From NCBI RefSeq assembly GCF_000973105.1, contig NC_015844.1:930001-994000 (forward strand): a stretch of 64,000 nt of DNA, written 5' to 3'. Numbering within the stretch: the stretch's first letter is position 1; each line of letters begins with the position of its first letter. The DNA is from Zobellia galactanivorans. Its GTDB lineage: Bacteria > Bacteroidota > Bacteroidia > Flavobacteriales > Flavobacteriaceae. This document shows positions 38,998-47,244 of the stretch, piece after piece. The translations under genes were made by a program, and so were the position numbers. Below the pieces are notes generated by a model, which did not search any database, was not told where the DNA came from, and saw only the letters and a list, made by a program, of their open reading frames with translations.

Positions 38998-39615
38998 GTG
39001 AACATTAAATCGGCAAATTTCGTAATCAGCAATACCGATGTGGCCAAGTGCCCCAACGAACCCTTGCCCGAGTACGCCTTTATCGGAAGATCAAACGTAG
39101 GCAAATCATCTTTGATCAACAGCCTAACCGAGCGAAAAAGCCTGGCCAAGACATCGGGCCGACCGGGCAAGACCCAATTGATCAACCACTTTAAGATCAA
39201 CGGTAATTGGTTCTTGGTCGATTTACCCGGATATGGTTACGCCCGAGTGTCGAAAAAGAGCAAGAACACTTTTCAAAAATACATTACCGACTATTTTATC
39301 AAGCGCGAACAACTGGTCTGCGCCTTTGTTCTAGTCGATATTCGCCACGAACCGCAAAAAATAGACATGGAATTCATGGAGTGGCTGGGCGAGAACAACA
39401 TTCCGTTCTGCATTATCTTTACCAAAGCCGATAAACTCAAGCCCAAGGCCATAGAAGAAAACGTAAACAAGTATATCTCGGAATTATTGAACGGGGTATG
39501 GGAAGAAGCCCCCTCCTATTTTATCACTTCCTCATCAAAGGGCTATGGCCGTGACGACGTACTCAATTTTATAGACAACATCAATGCCGACTTTTTTAAG
39601 GCTACAAAAGCTTAG
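38998..39615 (+). CDS. engB: ribosome biogenesis GTPase YsxC/EngB
   Basis: A 205-residue TRAFAC GTPase needed for late assembly of the 50S subunit. G1 [12 protein letters not shown] (about residue 30), a G2 Thr in the following loop, G3 [12 protein letters not shown] (about 76) and G4 TKADK (about 141) are intact. The start is GTG 38998; there is no closer ATG. The last four bases overlap the convergent gene at 39612. Confidence 0.96.
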   Translation: MNIKSANFVISNTDVAKCPNEPLPEYAFIGRSNVGKSSLINSLTERKSLAKTSGRPGKTQLINHFKINGNWFLVDLPGYGYARVSKKSKNTFQKYITDYFIKREQLVCAFVLVDIRHEPQKIDMEFMEWLGENNIPFCIIFTKADKLKPKAIEENVNKYISELLNGVWEEAPSYFITSSSKGYGRDDVLNFIDNINADFFKATKA

Positions 39616-39992
39616 GCCTTCACCCTTTCTTCAATAAGCCGTATCAACGATTGTGCATCTTCAATGGTATTCATTTCCTCCGTAGACACAAATACCTGAA
39701 GCTCTCCATTGCCCTGGGCCAATATGATCGGAAAACTAAACTTATTGCCAAACTTGGAAGCGTATTGCTTCTTGTATTCATCTTTGTGCAAAAACTCCAT
39801 TTCCAAATCGGTTTGCTCCCGAAATTGCTTCCAAATTTTGTTCTCGGTAAACACCCCAAAGGTAATATCGCATAAATTACAATTGTACGTACTGGGGTTT
39901 AAAATTTTGTGGGCACTATCTAACAATGCGTTTTTCAAACCAGAATCGGCGTTGTAGATAAAAATAAGTTTTTGAATATCGGAATCTTTCAT
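39612..39992 (-). CDS. uncharacterised flavobacterial protein with CxxC motif
   Basis: A 126-residue soluble protein with no signal peptide. It opens [22 protein letters not shown], then has a CxxC pair (C38, C41 in [12 protein letters not shown]) and a C-terminal strand-rich part ([24 protein letters not shown]). The order, a strand with a small-residue turn followed by CxxC, suggests a thioredoxin-like fold, but I cannot support a function. Similar genes are sometimes labelled GTPase in databases; no GTP-binding motif is visible. It is convergent with engB and overlaps it by 4 bases. Confidence 0.75.
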   Translation of the reverse strand: MKDSDIQKLIFIYNADSGLKNALLDSAHKILNPSTYNCNLCDITFGVFTENKIWKQFREQTDLEMEFLHKDEYKKQYASKFGNKFSFPIILAQGNGELQVFVSTEEMNTIEDAQSLIRLIEERVKA

Positions 39993-40039
39993 AATGCAAT
40001 GTAAAACTATATATTTATGTACTTAAAAGAACAAAAGCC

Positions 40040-40783
40040 ATGACCTATAAATCAACCGTATTACTTTTGTTCTTGATTACGGCTTTCTTTTCCTGTAAGT
40101 CACAACAACCGACCTTAACTTACAGTAGCGAGGACTTAAAAATCATCCCGCTCTCCAAAAACAGCTTCGTCCATATCTCTTACCTATCGACCGGAGACTT
40201 TGGAAAAGTGGCCTGTAACGGACTTATCTACATAAACCAAGGCCAGGCCGTTGTTTTCGATACGCCCACCGACAACGAAACTTCCGAAGAGCTCATCCAT
40301 TGGATAACCGAAACTAAAAAACAACAGATCAAGGCCGTGGTCATCAACCACTTTCACGACGACTGCCTTGGCGGGATCGAGGCCTTTCACGAACTAAGCA
40401 TTCCCTCTTACGCTAGCAATACGACCATAGAACTTGCTAAAAAAGAAGGAAACCCGGTTCCACAAATTGGTTTTGACACCACCAACGAACTGACCATTGG
40501 GAAGCAAAAAATAATCAACCGTCATTTTGGCGAGGCCCATACCAAAGACAACATTGTAAGTTACATCCCTAGCGAGCACCTCCTTTTTGGCGGATGCGCC
40601 CTTAAATCGCTCAATGCCGCCAAAGGATACCTAGGCGATGCGAACACCAACGAATGGGGCAACACCATCAAAAAGATAAAAGCAGCCTATCCCGACCTTA
40701 AAACGGCCATTCCCGGACACGGGGAATACGGAGGCTCAGAATTACTGGATTATACCATTTCCCTTTTTAGCACGAAACAATAA
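40040..40783 (+). CDS. subclass B1 metallo-beta-lactamase (lipoprotein)
   Basis: A zinc beta-lactamase of 247 residues. All subclass B1 ligands are present: HxHxD (H104, H106, D108 in HFHDDCLGG), H167 (FGEAHTKDN), C186 (FGGCALKS) and H227 (PGHGE). The N-terminus LLLFLITAFFSC is a lipoprotein signal with lipobox Cys 19, so the enzyme is expected to be anchored in the membrane facing the periplasm. B1 enzymes hydrolyse penicillins, cephalosporins and usually carbapenems; intrinsic chromosomal forms are common in flavobacteria (BlaB, MUS, TUS, JOHN types). No mobile element or composition break surrounds it, so it looks resident. Substrate range is unknown. Confidence 0.9.
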   Translation: MTYKSTVLLLFLITAFFSCKSQQPTLTYSSEDLKIIPLSKNSFVHISYLSTGDFGKVACNGLIYINQGQAVVFDTPTDNETSEELIHWITETKKQQIKAVVINHFHDDCLGGIEAFHELSIPSYASNTTIELAKKEGNPVPQIGFDTTNELTIGKQKIINRHFGEAHTKDNIVSYIPSEHLLFGGCALKSLNAAKGYLGDANTNEWGNTIKKIKAAYPDLKTAIPGHGEYGGSELLDYTISLFSTKQ

Positions 40784-40812
40784 GCCAACACAATATTCAA
40801 AGACCCAACACT

Positions 40813-41526
40813 ATGCACACTACAATACACAAAGCAGACACCAGAGGTCACGCCAACCATGGCTGGCTAAACAGCTACCACACCTTTAGCTTCGCCAACT
40901 ACCATGACCTCGAGCGCATGAATTTTGGTGTATTAAGGGTGCTAAACGACGACCAAGTAGCCGCCGGAATGGGTTTTAACACCCACACCCACAAGAATAT
41001 GGAAATCATCTCCATTCCCCTAGAGGGCGACCTGGAACACAAAGACGATATGGGCAACACCACAATCATACGTCAAGGCGACATACAGGCCATGAGTGCC
41101 GGAACGGGAATACAACATAGCGAAAAGAACAAAAGTCGGGATCAGCAGGTAAAATTCCTGCAAATATGGGTACTCCCCAACAAGGTCAACGTGAGTCCAC
41201 GTTACGACCAAATCAGCCTCAAGCCCGATAGCCTTAAGAACAATCTACAACAGATAGTTTCGCCCCATGCCGATGACGACGGCATTTGGATCCATCAAAA
41301 CGCATGGTTTCACCTAGGCGATTTTGACAAAGGCCAAAAGACCACTTACCAACTTAAAGACCCTGCAAACGGCGTCTATATTTTTCTTTTGGAAGGAAAA
41401 TGTACGGCCAACGGTATTGCCCTGGACAAAAGGGACGGATTGGGAATAGAGGAAGCCGAGCGTATAGACCTCTCCTATCTTGAAAATTCAAAAATCCTTT
41501 TAATGGAAGTCCCTATGGCCAATTAG
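40813..41526 (+). CDS. pirin family protein
   Basis: A bicupin of 237 residues of the pirin/YhhW group. Metal-binding and family motifs are at the N-terminus: HGWLNSYHTFSFANYHD, FGVLRVLNDDQVAAGMGFNTHTHKNMEIISIPLEGDLEHKD-type segments near residues 37-78, and GTGIQHSEKN near 97. Some pirins, such as E. coli YhhW, act as quercetin dioxygenases, while others are regulators; no function can be assigned here. It lies 29 bases after the beta-lactamase gene on the same strand, so the two may be transcribed together. Confidence 0.93.
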   Translation: MHTTIHKADTRGHANHGWLNSYHTFSFANYHDLERMNFGVLRVLNDDQVAAGMGFNTHTHKNMEIISIPLEGDLEHKDDMGNTTIIRQGDIQAMSAGTGIQHSEKNKSRDQQVKFLQIWVLPNKVNVSPRYDQISLKPDSLKNNLQQIVSPHADDDGIWIHQNAWFHLGDFDKGQKTTYQLKDPANGVYIFLLEGKCTANGIALDKRDGLGIEEAERIDLSYLENSKILLMEVPMAN

Positions 41527-41534
41527 AAAAGTCC

Positions 41535-41867
41535 TTATTTTAAATCCAATTTTTCCGCAAAATAATCGCAAAAATCTTTCATCGTTGCGGTCATTTTCTC
41601 GTCTTGGGTGGCTTTCATAAAGGTATCGGACAAAGAAACCAAAGTCTGATGGAAGAATATTTTCATTTCATCAACGGGCATATCTTTTGTCCACAAGTCT
41701 ATCTTGAGTGATTCTTTCGACTTACTGTCCCAAACCGACAAAAGCATGGCCTTAGCCTCTTCGTTGTCTATTCCCCCGTCTTGAGCCGACCATGTAAGTT
41801 CTTCGGGTACGCGGTTTTCGTCTAAACCAACTTTCAACGTTATTTCTGAAGTGTGCAACTTTGCCAT
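41535..41867 (-). CDS. gldC: gliding motility protein GldC
   Basis: A 110-residue cytoplasmic protein matching GldC throughout (SEITLKVGLDENRVPEELTW, QDGGIDNEEAKAMLLSVWDSKSKESL, DMKIFFHQTLVSL-like segment, MKDFCDYFAEKL). Loss of gldC in Flavobacterium johnsoniae impairs but does not abolish gliding. It follows gldB with a 1-base gap, the arrangement typical of flavobacteria. GldC is not part of the type IX secretion core and its precise role remains unclear. Confidence 0.95.
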   Translation of the reverse strand: MAKLHTSEITLKVGLDENRVPEELTWSAQDGGIDNEEAKAMLLSVWDSKSKESLKIDLWTKDMPVDEMKIFFHQTLVSLSDTFMKATQDEKMTATMKDFCDYFAEKLDLK

Positions 41868-41868
41868 A

Positions 41869-42870
41869 TTATTTCTTCGGTTTGTAATTTGATTTTTTAA
41901 ATATTTCCTCTGCCGGCAAATTGAGCATTTGCTGCAAGCTTAACTCGTTCCTATCCATAAACGCCCTTACGATCTGCCAACCTATAAACCGGCCTATACG
42001 TCCTGGCGACTCATTATCGAGTTCCAGTCCGAACTTCGAAAAAGGAGCCAGATCAAGAAAGCGAGGCCCTAACTTATTATCGGTACTATATAAATATTCC
42101 CTTTCAATAAAATTCCGCCATATAGGCTCTTCATTGGCTATGGCCCAGGCCAATTGCTCTTCGGAATAATTGATCCGCTGGGCTTCCGAAACCAAGGGCA
42201 ACAATCTATCCTTAAGGTAGAGTTCTTTGCCGTAGTAGATCATTTGCGCCAAAAAGCTTCTGTCGTTTGGGGCGGGCACCACTTTTTTCGCAAAGGCACT
42301 GGCCACATCAACCGTCAAATAGCGTTTGTCAAGATCTGCCCTGATGTACTTTTGAATATCGACGTAAAACCTATGGTCGGCACCCAAGTAGTTATCGAGA
42401 CCTATAAGCAATAGCGTATCGGTCAAAATAACACGGTTGCTATAATCGACATCGGAAGTCACCGTTACGACCTTTGGCGCATCGAATTGCGGGAAATAAT
42501 ATTTTATATGCTTGAACAAAAGCTCGAGCGACTGCTCTTCTTCCGAAAAATCGGAAAAGGCCTTTTCCACCTCGTCTAAAAGTTCCACCTGAACCGTATC
42601 CTGCATTTTAGCTATCCAAATACTATCTGAATACTGTTTCGGGAACAGATAGGGGTATTTTTTCTTCAATACCGGCAAATCTTCGGGTCGGGCCGCCGCA
42701 AATTCCTTATCGAACCTATCGATTTGCACATCTAATTTTATCTTCTTGACATCTTCAGACAGCTTTACACTTTCTTTACACCCGATAAATGAGGTAGAAA
42801 TTGTAAAAATGACAAAAAACGTCGCCAGTTTAGAAAGTAATTTCCGATTGATTTCAATATTTAACCTCAA
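41869..42870 (-). CDS. gldB: gliding motility lipoprotein GldB
   Basis: A lipoprotein of about 333 residues required for gliding in F. johnsoniae. The signal peptide ends in the lipobox FIGC; beyond it are VKLSEDVKKIKLDVQIDRFDKEF and other GldB segments to a C-terminal GLELDNESPGRIGRFIGWQIVRAFM. There is no in-frame ATG. The longest frame begins at TTG 42891, but that lies inside a -7 promoter element (TAACTTTG, 42896..42889), so TTG 42870 (encoding MRLNIEINRKLLSK) is the better start. gldC follows; nadE is divergent. Confidence 0.9.
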   Translation of the reverse strand: MRLNIEINRKLLSKLATFFVIFTISTSFIGCKESVKLSEDVKKIKLDVQIDRFDKEFAAARPEDLPVLKKKYPYLFPKQYSDSIWIAKMQDTVQVELLDEVEKAFSDFSEEEQSLELLFKHIKYYFPQFDAPKVVTVTSDVDYSNRVILTDTLLLIGLDNYLGADHRFYVDIQKYIRADLDKRYLTVDVASAFAKKVVPAPNDRSFLAQMIYYGKELYLKDRLLPLVSEAQRINYSEEQLAWAIANEEPIWRNFIEREYLYSTDNKLGPRFLDLAPFSKFGLELDNESPGRIGRFIGWQIVRAFMDRNELSLQQMLNLPAEEIFKKSNYKPKK

Positions 42871-42888
42871 GACATTAATTTTAGGGCA

Positions 42889-42896
42889 CAAAGTTA
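42889..42896 (-). promoter_or_regulatory. -7 element of the gldBC promoter
   Basis: The minus strand reads TAACTTTG, fitting TAnnTTTG, between gldB and the divergent nadE gene. No clear -33 element was found at the usual spacing. Confidence 0.45.
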
Positions 42897-42922
42897 GTCG
42901 ATTCCGACAAAATGAACATCCT

Positions 42923-43711
42923 ATGCAGACAGAAAAGGTAATAGATTATATTGTTGACTGGTTAAAAGAATATGCCGTAAACGCGAAAATGAAAGGATTT
43001 GTCATCGGCATATCAGGAGGAATCGACTCTGCGGTAACTTCTACCCTCTGTGCCAAGACAGGTCTTGAGCTCTTATGTCTTGAAATGCCGATACATCAAG
43101 CCGAAAATCAGGTTACGCGGGCTTCCCGACACATTGAGTGGTTACAACACAATTTTAAAAACGTAAAACGGCATGCCGTAAACCTAACACCGGTATTCGA
43201 CAGCCTTGTTGCCGCGCTCCCTCCCGTCGAAAACGAAGAGGAGCGTTTTATGTCCTTGGCGAACACGAGGGCACGTTTACGCATGAGCTCACTTTATTAT
43301 TTTGCGGCCCTTGACGGCTACCTGGTTGCCGGAACGGGAAACAAGGTAGAAGATTTCGGCGTAGGATTTTACACCAAGTACGGGGACGGCGGTGTCGACC
43401 TTAGCCCGATTGCCGACCTATTAAAGACCCAAGTATACGAAATAGCCCGTGTTCTAGGGATTAACGACGATATTCAAAAAGCGGCACCAACAGACGGCCT
43501 GTGGGGCGATGACCGTACCGACGAAGATCAGATAGGTGCAAGCTATCCTGAACTGGAATGGGCCATGAAAATGCAGGAAGAAGGTAAAACCGCCGATGAT
43601 TTTACTGGTCGTGACAAGGAAGTCTTTCTAATCTATACGAAGTTCAATTCCGCTAACCGCCACAAGATGATTCCGATACCCGTATGCGAAATACCACACA
43701 GCTTATTATAG
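42923..43711 (+). CDS. nadE: NAD+ synthase (ammonia-dependent)
   Basis: Amidates nicotinic acid adenine dinucleotide to NAD+. The start is ATG 42923 (MQTEKVIDYIVDWLKEYA); the longer frame from 42746 runs through the divergent gldB gene and is not real. The 262-residue protein has the N-type ATP pyrophosphatase loop GISGGIDSAVTSTL (about residue 30), GTGNKVEDFGVGFYTKYGDGGVD near 145 and the adenine-binding PTDGLW near 188. It lacks the glutaminase domain of eukaryotic-type enzymes, so free ammonia is the expected donor. The pair with gldBC in divergent order is common in flavobacteria. Confidence 0.95.
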   Translation: MQTEKVIDYIVDWLKEYAVNAKMKGFVIGISGGIDSAVTSTLCAKTGLELLCLEMPIHQAENQVTRASRHIEWLQHNFKNVKRHAVNLTPVFDSLVAALPPVENEEERFMSLANTRARLRMSSLYYFAALDGYLVAGTGNKVEDFGVGFYTKYGDGGVDLSPIADLLKTQVYEIARVLGINDDIQKAAPTDGLWGDDRTDEDQIGASYPELEWAMKMQEEGKTADDFTGRDKEVFLIYTKFNSANRHKMIPIPVCEIPHSLL

Positions 43712-43882
43712 TAACTTGACCTAAAAGGTGGTAGTCTAATCGAATAAATTCATAAAAAGCCCGTTTTTTATGAAAAAAATAGCAAATTTGTTTAAAGAAT
43801 TAGATTTTTAAGCCTTACATTGCATGTCAGTATTTTTAGACGGGCTAACAAGCGTTTATTGATCTAGATTAAAACTATCAAC

Positions 43883-44512
43883 ATGATAAAAGTATTAATT
43901 GCGGACAACCATCCCATTATTAGAATGGGTGTGACTAATGTTCTTGAATCTGCAAATGGGTTTGAAATGGTAGGTGCAGTATCAACGACTTCGGAACTTT
44001 TCAAAAAATTGGAAAGTACAAGTCCCGATGTCGTAATGCTGGAAATGGACATTCCTGAAATCAATGGAATAGCCACGCTAAGAAAAATCAAAAAAGAACA
44101 CCCTAACGTAAAAGTGCTAATGTACAGCGGTCAATCTGAAGACGTGTATGCATTAAGTACGATTCGCGCCGGTGCCTTTGGATATCTTTCGAAAGCTTCT
44201 GACATCGATTACATTATCACTGCAGTAAAAAAAGTAAGCGAAGGTAACATGTTCATCACGAACGAACTCGCCCAACGATTGGCTTTCGACGAAGGTACAC
44301 AGAAACCAAGAAGGTTCTTTAGAAAACTTTCTACACGTGAGGTGGAAGTACTGAAATTACTAGCTAGCGGGAAGCGAAACAAAGATGTTGCCATCGGTTT
44401 GAACTTAAACGAAAAAACGGTCAGCACCTATAAGGCGCGTTTGATGAAAAAGTTAAACGTAGACAATATGGTAGACCTTTTGCAACAGGCAAAAGCGTTA
44501 GAATTGTACTAA
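43883..44512 (+). CDS. atypical LuxR-type response regulator (Glu at phospho-site)
   Basis: A 209-residue receiver plus LuxR/GerE protein. The receiver keeps D8, the Ser of MYSG and the Lys of LSKA, but the phosphoacceptor Asp is replaced by Glu 54 (DVVMLEMDIPEINGI) and the acidic pair is D8-N9 instead of DD. Glu at this place often imitates the phosphorylated state, so the protein may act without a kinase; this is inference. The helix-turn-helix (LSTREVEVLKLLASGKRNKDVAIGLNLNEKTVSTYKARL) is intact. It has its own terminator and no kinase neighbour. Upstream is nadE. Confidence 0.93.
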   Translation: MIKVLIADNHPIIRMGVTNVLESANGFEMVGAVSTTSELFKKLESTSPDVVMLEMDIPEINGIATLRKIKKEHPNVKVLMYSGQSEDVYALSTIRAGAFGYLSKASDIDYIITAVKKVSEGNMFITNELAQRLAFDEGTQKPRRFFRKLSTREVEVLKLLASGKRNKDVAIGLNLNEKTVSTYKARLMKKLNVDNMVDLLQQAKALELY

Positions 44513-44536
44513 CAAGACCCTTCGTAAGACGTACAG

Positions 44537-44564
44537 ACCCTGATGATTTCATTAGGGTTTTTTT
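44537..44564 (+). terminator. terminator of the atypical response regulator
   Basis: ACCCTGATGA (44537-44546) pairs with TCATTAGGGT (44549-44558) with one G-T pair and a minimal loop, followed by seven T. Convergent with dnaG. Confidence 0.75.
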
Positions 44565-44599
44565 ATGCCCCAATATTTCGTTTTCACCTTAGCCAATAA

Positions 44600-46579
44600 T
44601 CAAGAAAGCACACGGTTCAGTTTTTTGTTCAACAACTTATTGAGTTGCAGGTAGTTCATAATCTCCTCAAGGGTTTCCCTATGGTCTTGCTGGCTTTCCT
44701 TCGTATGTTCTTGCAATGACGTCATCCGCTTCTTTATAAGAAAACAACGCAAGGTCAAAATGGTCTCACTTACCAATTGGGCCACCCCCTTTTTCTTCTC
44801 TTTCGGGTAAATATCCTTTCTTTCCCAACTATGGAGCACATACTTTTCCTCTTCCATCAATATGGAGGAAATTTCCGATACCAACGGTTGGTCCAAGCCA
44901 CTTAAAAACGTATTTATCGTAAAATTGGTATCTTGGTTCAATGCCTCGATGAGTTTATAATAAATGTTTCGAAACTGCTCGTTCGCCAATTCGATTTCAT
45001 CATCTTGCAGGTCCAAATAAATTTTTTCGTATACCTTGGCCTCTATCGACTCAGGCTCAAGTATCAGATCGCCCTTCTCGTTTTCTTTGAGCACCAAATC
45101 TTCAAACTCTTGTTTTTCATCCCCATAAAGCAACAACAGTTCAATAATCTTACGTTCGAGCAAATATTGTACATCTACCTTCTCTTCGGGTGCATCGTTC
45201 TTTACAACATCAAATGCCGTCTGCGGAGGCTGTTGTTTTTTTGCGGTATCAGAGGCTACCTTCTTGCCCATTTGCGCCAAAGTACTGAACAACACCCCTT
45301 CGGATACCTTCATGATATTGGCACATTCCTGAACATATATCTCCCGCTTGATCGCATCGGGTATCTTCGAGATACTCTGTACGATATCGCGAACCGTATC
45401 GGCCCGCTTTATAGGATCGTTGGCCGCCTCTTGAGCCAATAAACCGGCTTTAAACTGAATAAAGTCTTGTGATTTCTCCTCGAGATAGCGCTGTACATCT
45501 TCAAGGGCATTATTTTTGGCAAAACTATCTGGGTCTTCCCCTTCCGGAAAGGTACAGACCTTAACGTTCATACCCTGTTCCAAAATTAAGTCGATACCGC
45601 GCAAAGATGCCCGTAGGCCGGCAGCATCGCCATCAAAAAGAACCGTAATGTTTTTTGTCAACCTATTGATCAGCCGTATCTGCTCAGGTGTTAGGGCCGT
45701 ACCACTAGACGATACTACGTTGTGAATTCCCCTTTGATAGAACTGTATCACATCGGTATACCCTTCTACCAAATAACAATTATCTTCTTTGGCTATGGAC
45801 TGTTTGGCATAATAGATTCCGTAAAGCACCTTGCTCTTGTGGTAGATATCGCTTTCGGGGGAATTTAGGTATTTGGCGGCCTTTTTATCATTACCAAGAA
45901 TACGCCCTCCAAACCCTAAGACCCTACCGCTCATGGAATGTATCGGAAACATTACCCGGCCCTTAAACCGATCAAAGGTTTTTGGGTTATTCGGGTTTTG
46001 ACCATCGTGTTTTACAATGGTAAGTCCGGTTTTCTCAAGGTAGTTCAGCTTGTAACCTTCCTCTAGGGCAGCCTTGGTAAAACCGTCCCACTGATCAAGA
46101 CAATACCCAAGATTGAATTTTTTTATAGTGTCTTCGGTAAAGCCCCTTTCCTTAAAATAACTCAATCCAATGGCCTTGCCCAGCTCACTCTCCCATAACA
46201 TTTGGGCAAAGTGCTTCTGCGCATATTCGGAAACCAGGTACATACTCTCACGCTCATCGGCCTCTTGCCGTTGCTCATCGGTCCGTTCGGTCTCCTCTAT
46301 CTCTATATTGTATTTTTTCGCCAAGTATTTTATGGCTTCGGGATAGGTAAAATGTTCGTGCTCCATTAAAAAGGCCACCACATTCCCGCCCTTTCCGCTA
46401 CTAAAATCCTTCCAGATCTGTTTTACGGGAGACACCATAAAACTAGGTGTCCGCTCGTCGGAAAAAGGGCTGAGCCCCTTAAAGTTAGACCCCGACTTTT
46501 TCAATTGCACAAAATCTCCGATAACCTCTTCTAAACGGGCAGTTTCGTATACTTGGTCAATTGTGGTTTTAGAAATCAA
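44600..46579 (-). CDS. dnaG: DNA primase DnaG
   Basis: Makes RNA primers for the replication fork. The 659-residue chain has the three-part DnaG plan: N-terminal CHC2 fold (about 1-100), TOPRIM catalytic core with YLVEGYTDVIQFYQRG near 268 and LFDGDAAGLRASLRG near 310, and a helicase-interacting C-terminal region after about 430. The N-terminal fold keeps its framework (NFKGLSPFSDERTPSFMVSP, residues 32-51; FSSGKGGN) but all four zinc ligands are replaced: S37, S40, D58 and S61 in place of Cys, His, Cys and Cys. This appears typical of flavobacterial primases. Confidence 0.95.
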   Translation of the reverse strand: MISKTTIDQVYETARLEEVIGDFVQLKKSGSNFKGLSPFSDERTPSFMVSPVKQIWKDFSSGKGGNVVAFLMEHEHFTYPEAIKYLAKKYNIEIEETERTDEQRQEADERESMYLVSEYAQKHFAQMLWESELGKAIGLSYFKERGFTEDTIKKFNLGYCLDQWDGFTKAALEEGYKLNYLEKTGLTIVKHDGQNPNNPKTFDRFKGRVMFPIHSMSGRVLGFGGRILGNDKKAAKYLNSPESDIYHKSKVLYGIYYAKQSIAKEDNCYLVEGYTDVIQFYQRGIHNVVSSSGTALTPEQIRLINRLTKNITVLFDGDAAGLRASLRGIDLILEQGMNVKVCTFPEGEDPDSFAKNNALEDVQRYLEEKSQDFIQFKAGLLAQEAANDPIKRADTVRDIVQSISKIPDAIKREIYVQECANIMKVSEGVLFSTLAQMGKKVASDTAKKQQPPQTAFDVVKNDAPEEKVDVQYLLERKIIELLLLYGDEKQEFEDLVLKENEKGDLILEPESIEAKVYEKIYLDLQDDEIELANEQFRNIYYKLIEALNQDTNFTINTFLSGLDQPLVSEISSILMEEEKYVLHSWERKDIYPKEKKKGVAQLVSETILTLRCFLIKKRMTSLQEHTKESQQDHRETLEEIMNYLQLNKLLNKKLNRVLS

Positions 46580-46611
46580 TTTTGGTGATTTTTATGTGAA
46601 AACGAATCTCA

Positions 46612-46619
46612 CAAAGATA
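46612..46619 (-). promoter_or_regulatory. -7 element of the dnaG promoter
   Basis: The minus strand reads TATCTTTG (plus CAAAGATA), 32 bases upstream of the dnaG ATG. The -33 element is not obvious. Confidence 0.5.
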
Positions 46620-46750
46620 AAAAGAAAAGTACTCTACCCTATTTTCAGGGATATCATTTTAGCTAGCAAAAGGGTATTTTACACCCAGCCATTGTCTCAA
46701 CTTTGCCCCATAGATTTTTAACCCTATTACAAACCTAAAAAAACAACATT

Positions 46751-47176
46751 ATGATCTGGGGAATTACATTAATTTTATTGAGTATCGTAGCCGTACCATC
46801 ATTACTGCTATCAAAAAAACCGAACGCCGAAGAACTCTTGGAAAAAATAGAGCCCTACCAAGGATGGATCGGTATTGTATTTTGCTTCTGGGGCGTGTGG
46901 GGCATTATTAGCGCCATCTTAAACCTAGGATGGCTGACCTCCGCTCCGGTCTGGTGGATTACCTTTCTTGCCGGCAACATTGTTTCGGCAGGACTTGGTT
47001 TTATGTTGGGCTCAGGGCTCATTAACAAACTATTTCTATCAAACCGCCAAGATGCACGTGCGAAAGCCGAAGAGCTACGCCAAAAAATTGCACCGAAACA
47101 AGGCAAATTGGGGATATTGGGCATATTCATAGGTAGCTGGATGATTGTCGCCTCATTTTTATACTCCGTTGCATAA
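46751..47176 (+). CDS. membrane protein with internal duplication, unknown function
   Basis: A 141-residue inner-membrane protein with about four helices. Residues 26-56 ([18 protein letters not shown]...) and 106-136 ([18 protein letters not shown]...) are copies of one 31-residue unit at an offset of exactly 80, with 15 identical positions by my count. Each unit is an amphipathic helix with ProxGlnGly followed by a membrane helix containing a Trp. I do not recognise the family. The product probably forms a pseudo-symmetric hairpin in the membrane. Divergent from dnaG; SIMPL gene 68 bases downstream. Confidence 0.75.
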   Translation: MIWGITLILLSIVAVPSLLLSKKPNAEELLEKIEPYQGWIGIVFCFWGVWGIISAILNLGWLTSAPVWWITFLAGNIVSAGLGFMLGSGLINKLFLSNRQDARAKAEELRQKIAPKQGKLGILGIFIGSWMIVASFLYSVA

Positions 47177-47244
47177 GTTTAAGGCACCTGAAACGTTTAT
47201 TCAAAAAAATACATACTTTTTTACATCACCCAAAAGTCGATTCC

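Noticed and set aside
42746-42922. N-terminal extension of nadE by 59 codons
   Set aside because: The extension is antisense to the start of gldB; the internal ATG at 42923 matches the usual NadE N-terminus.
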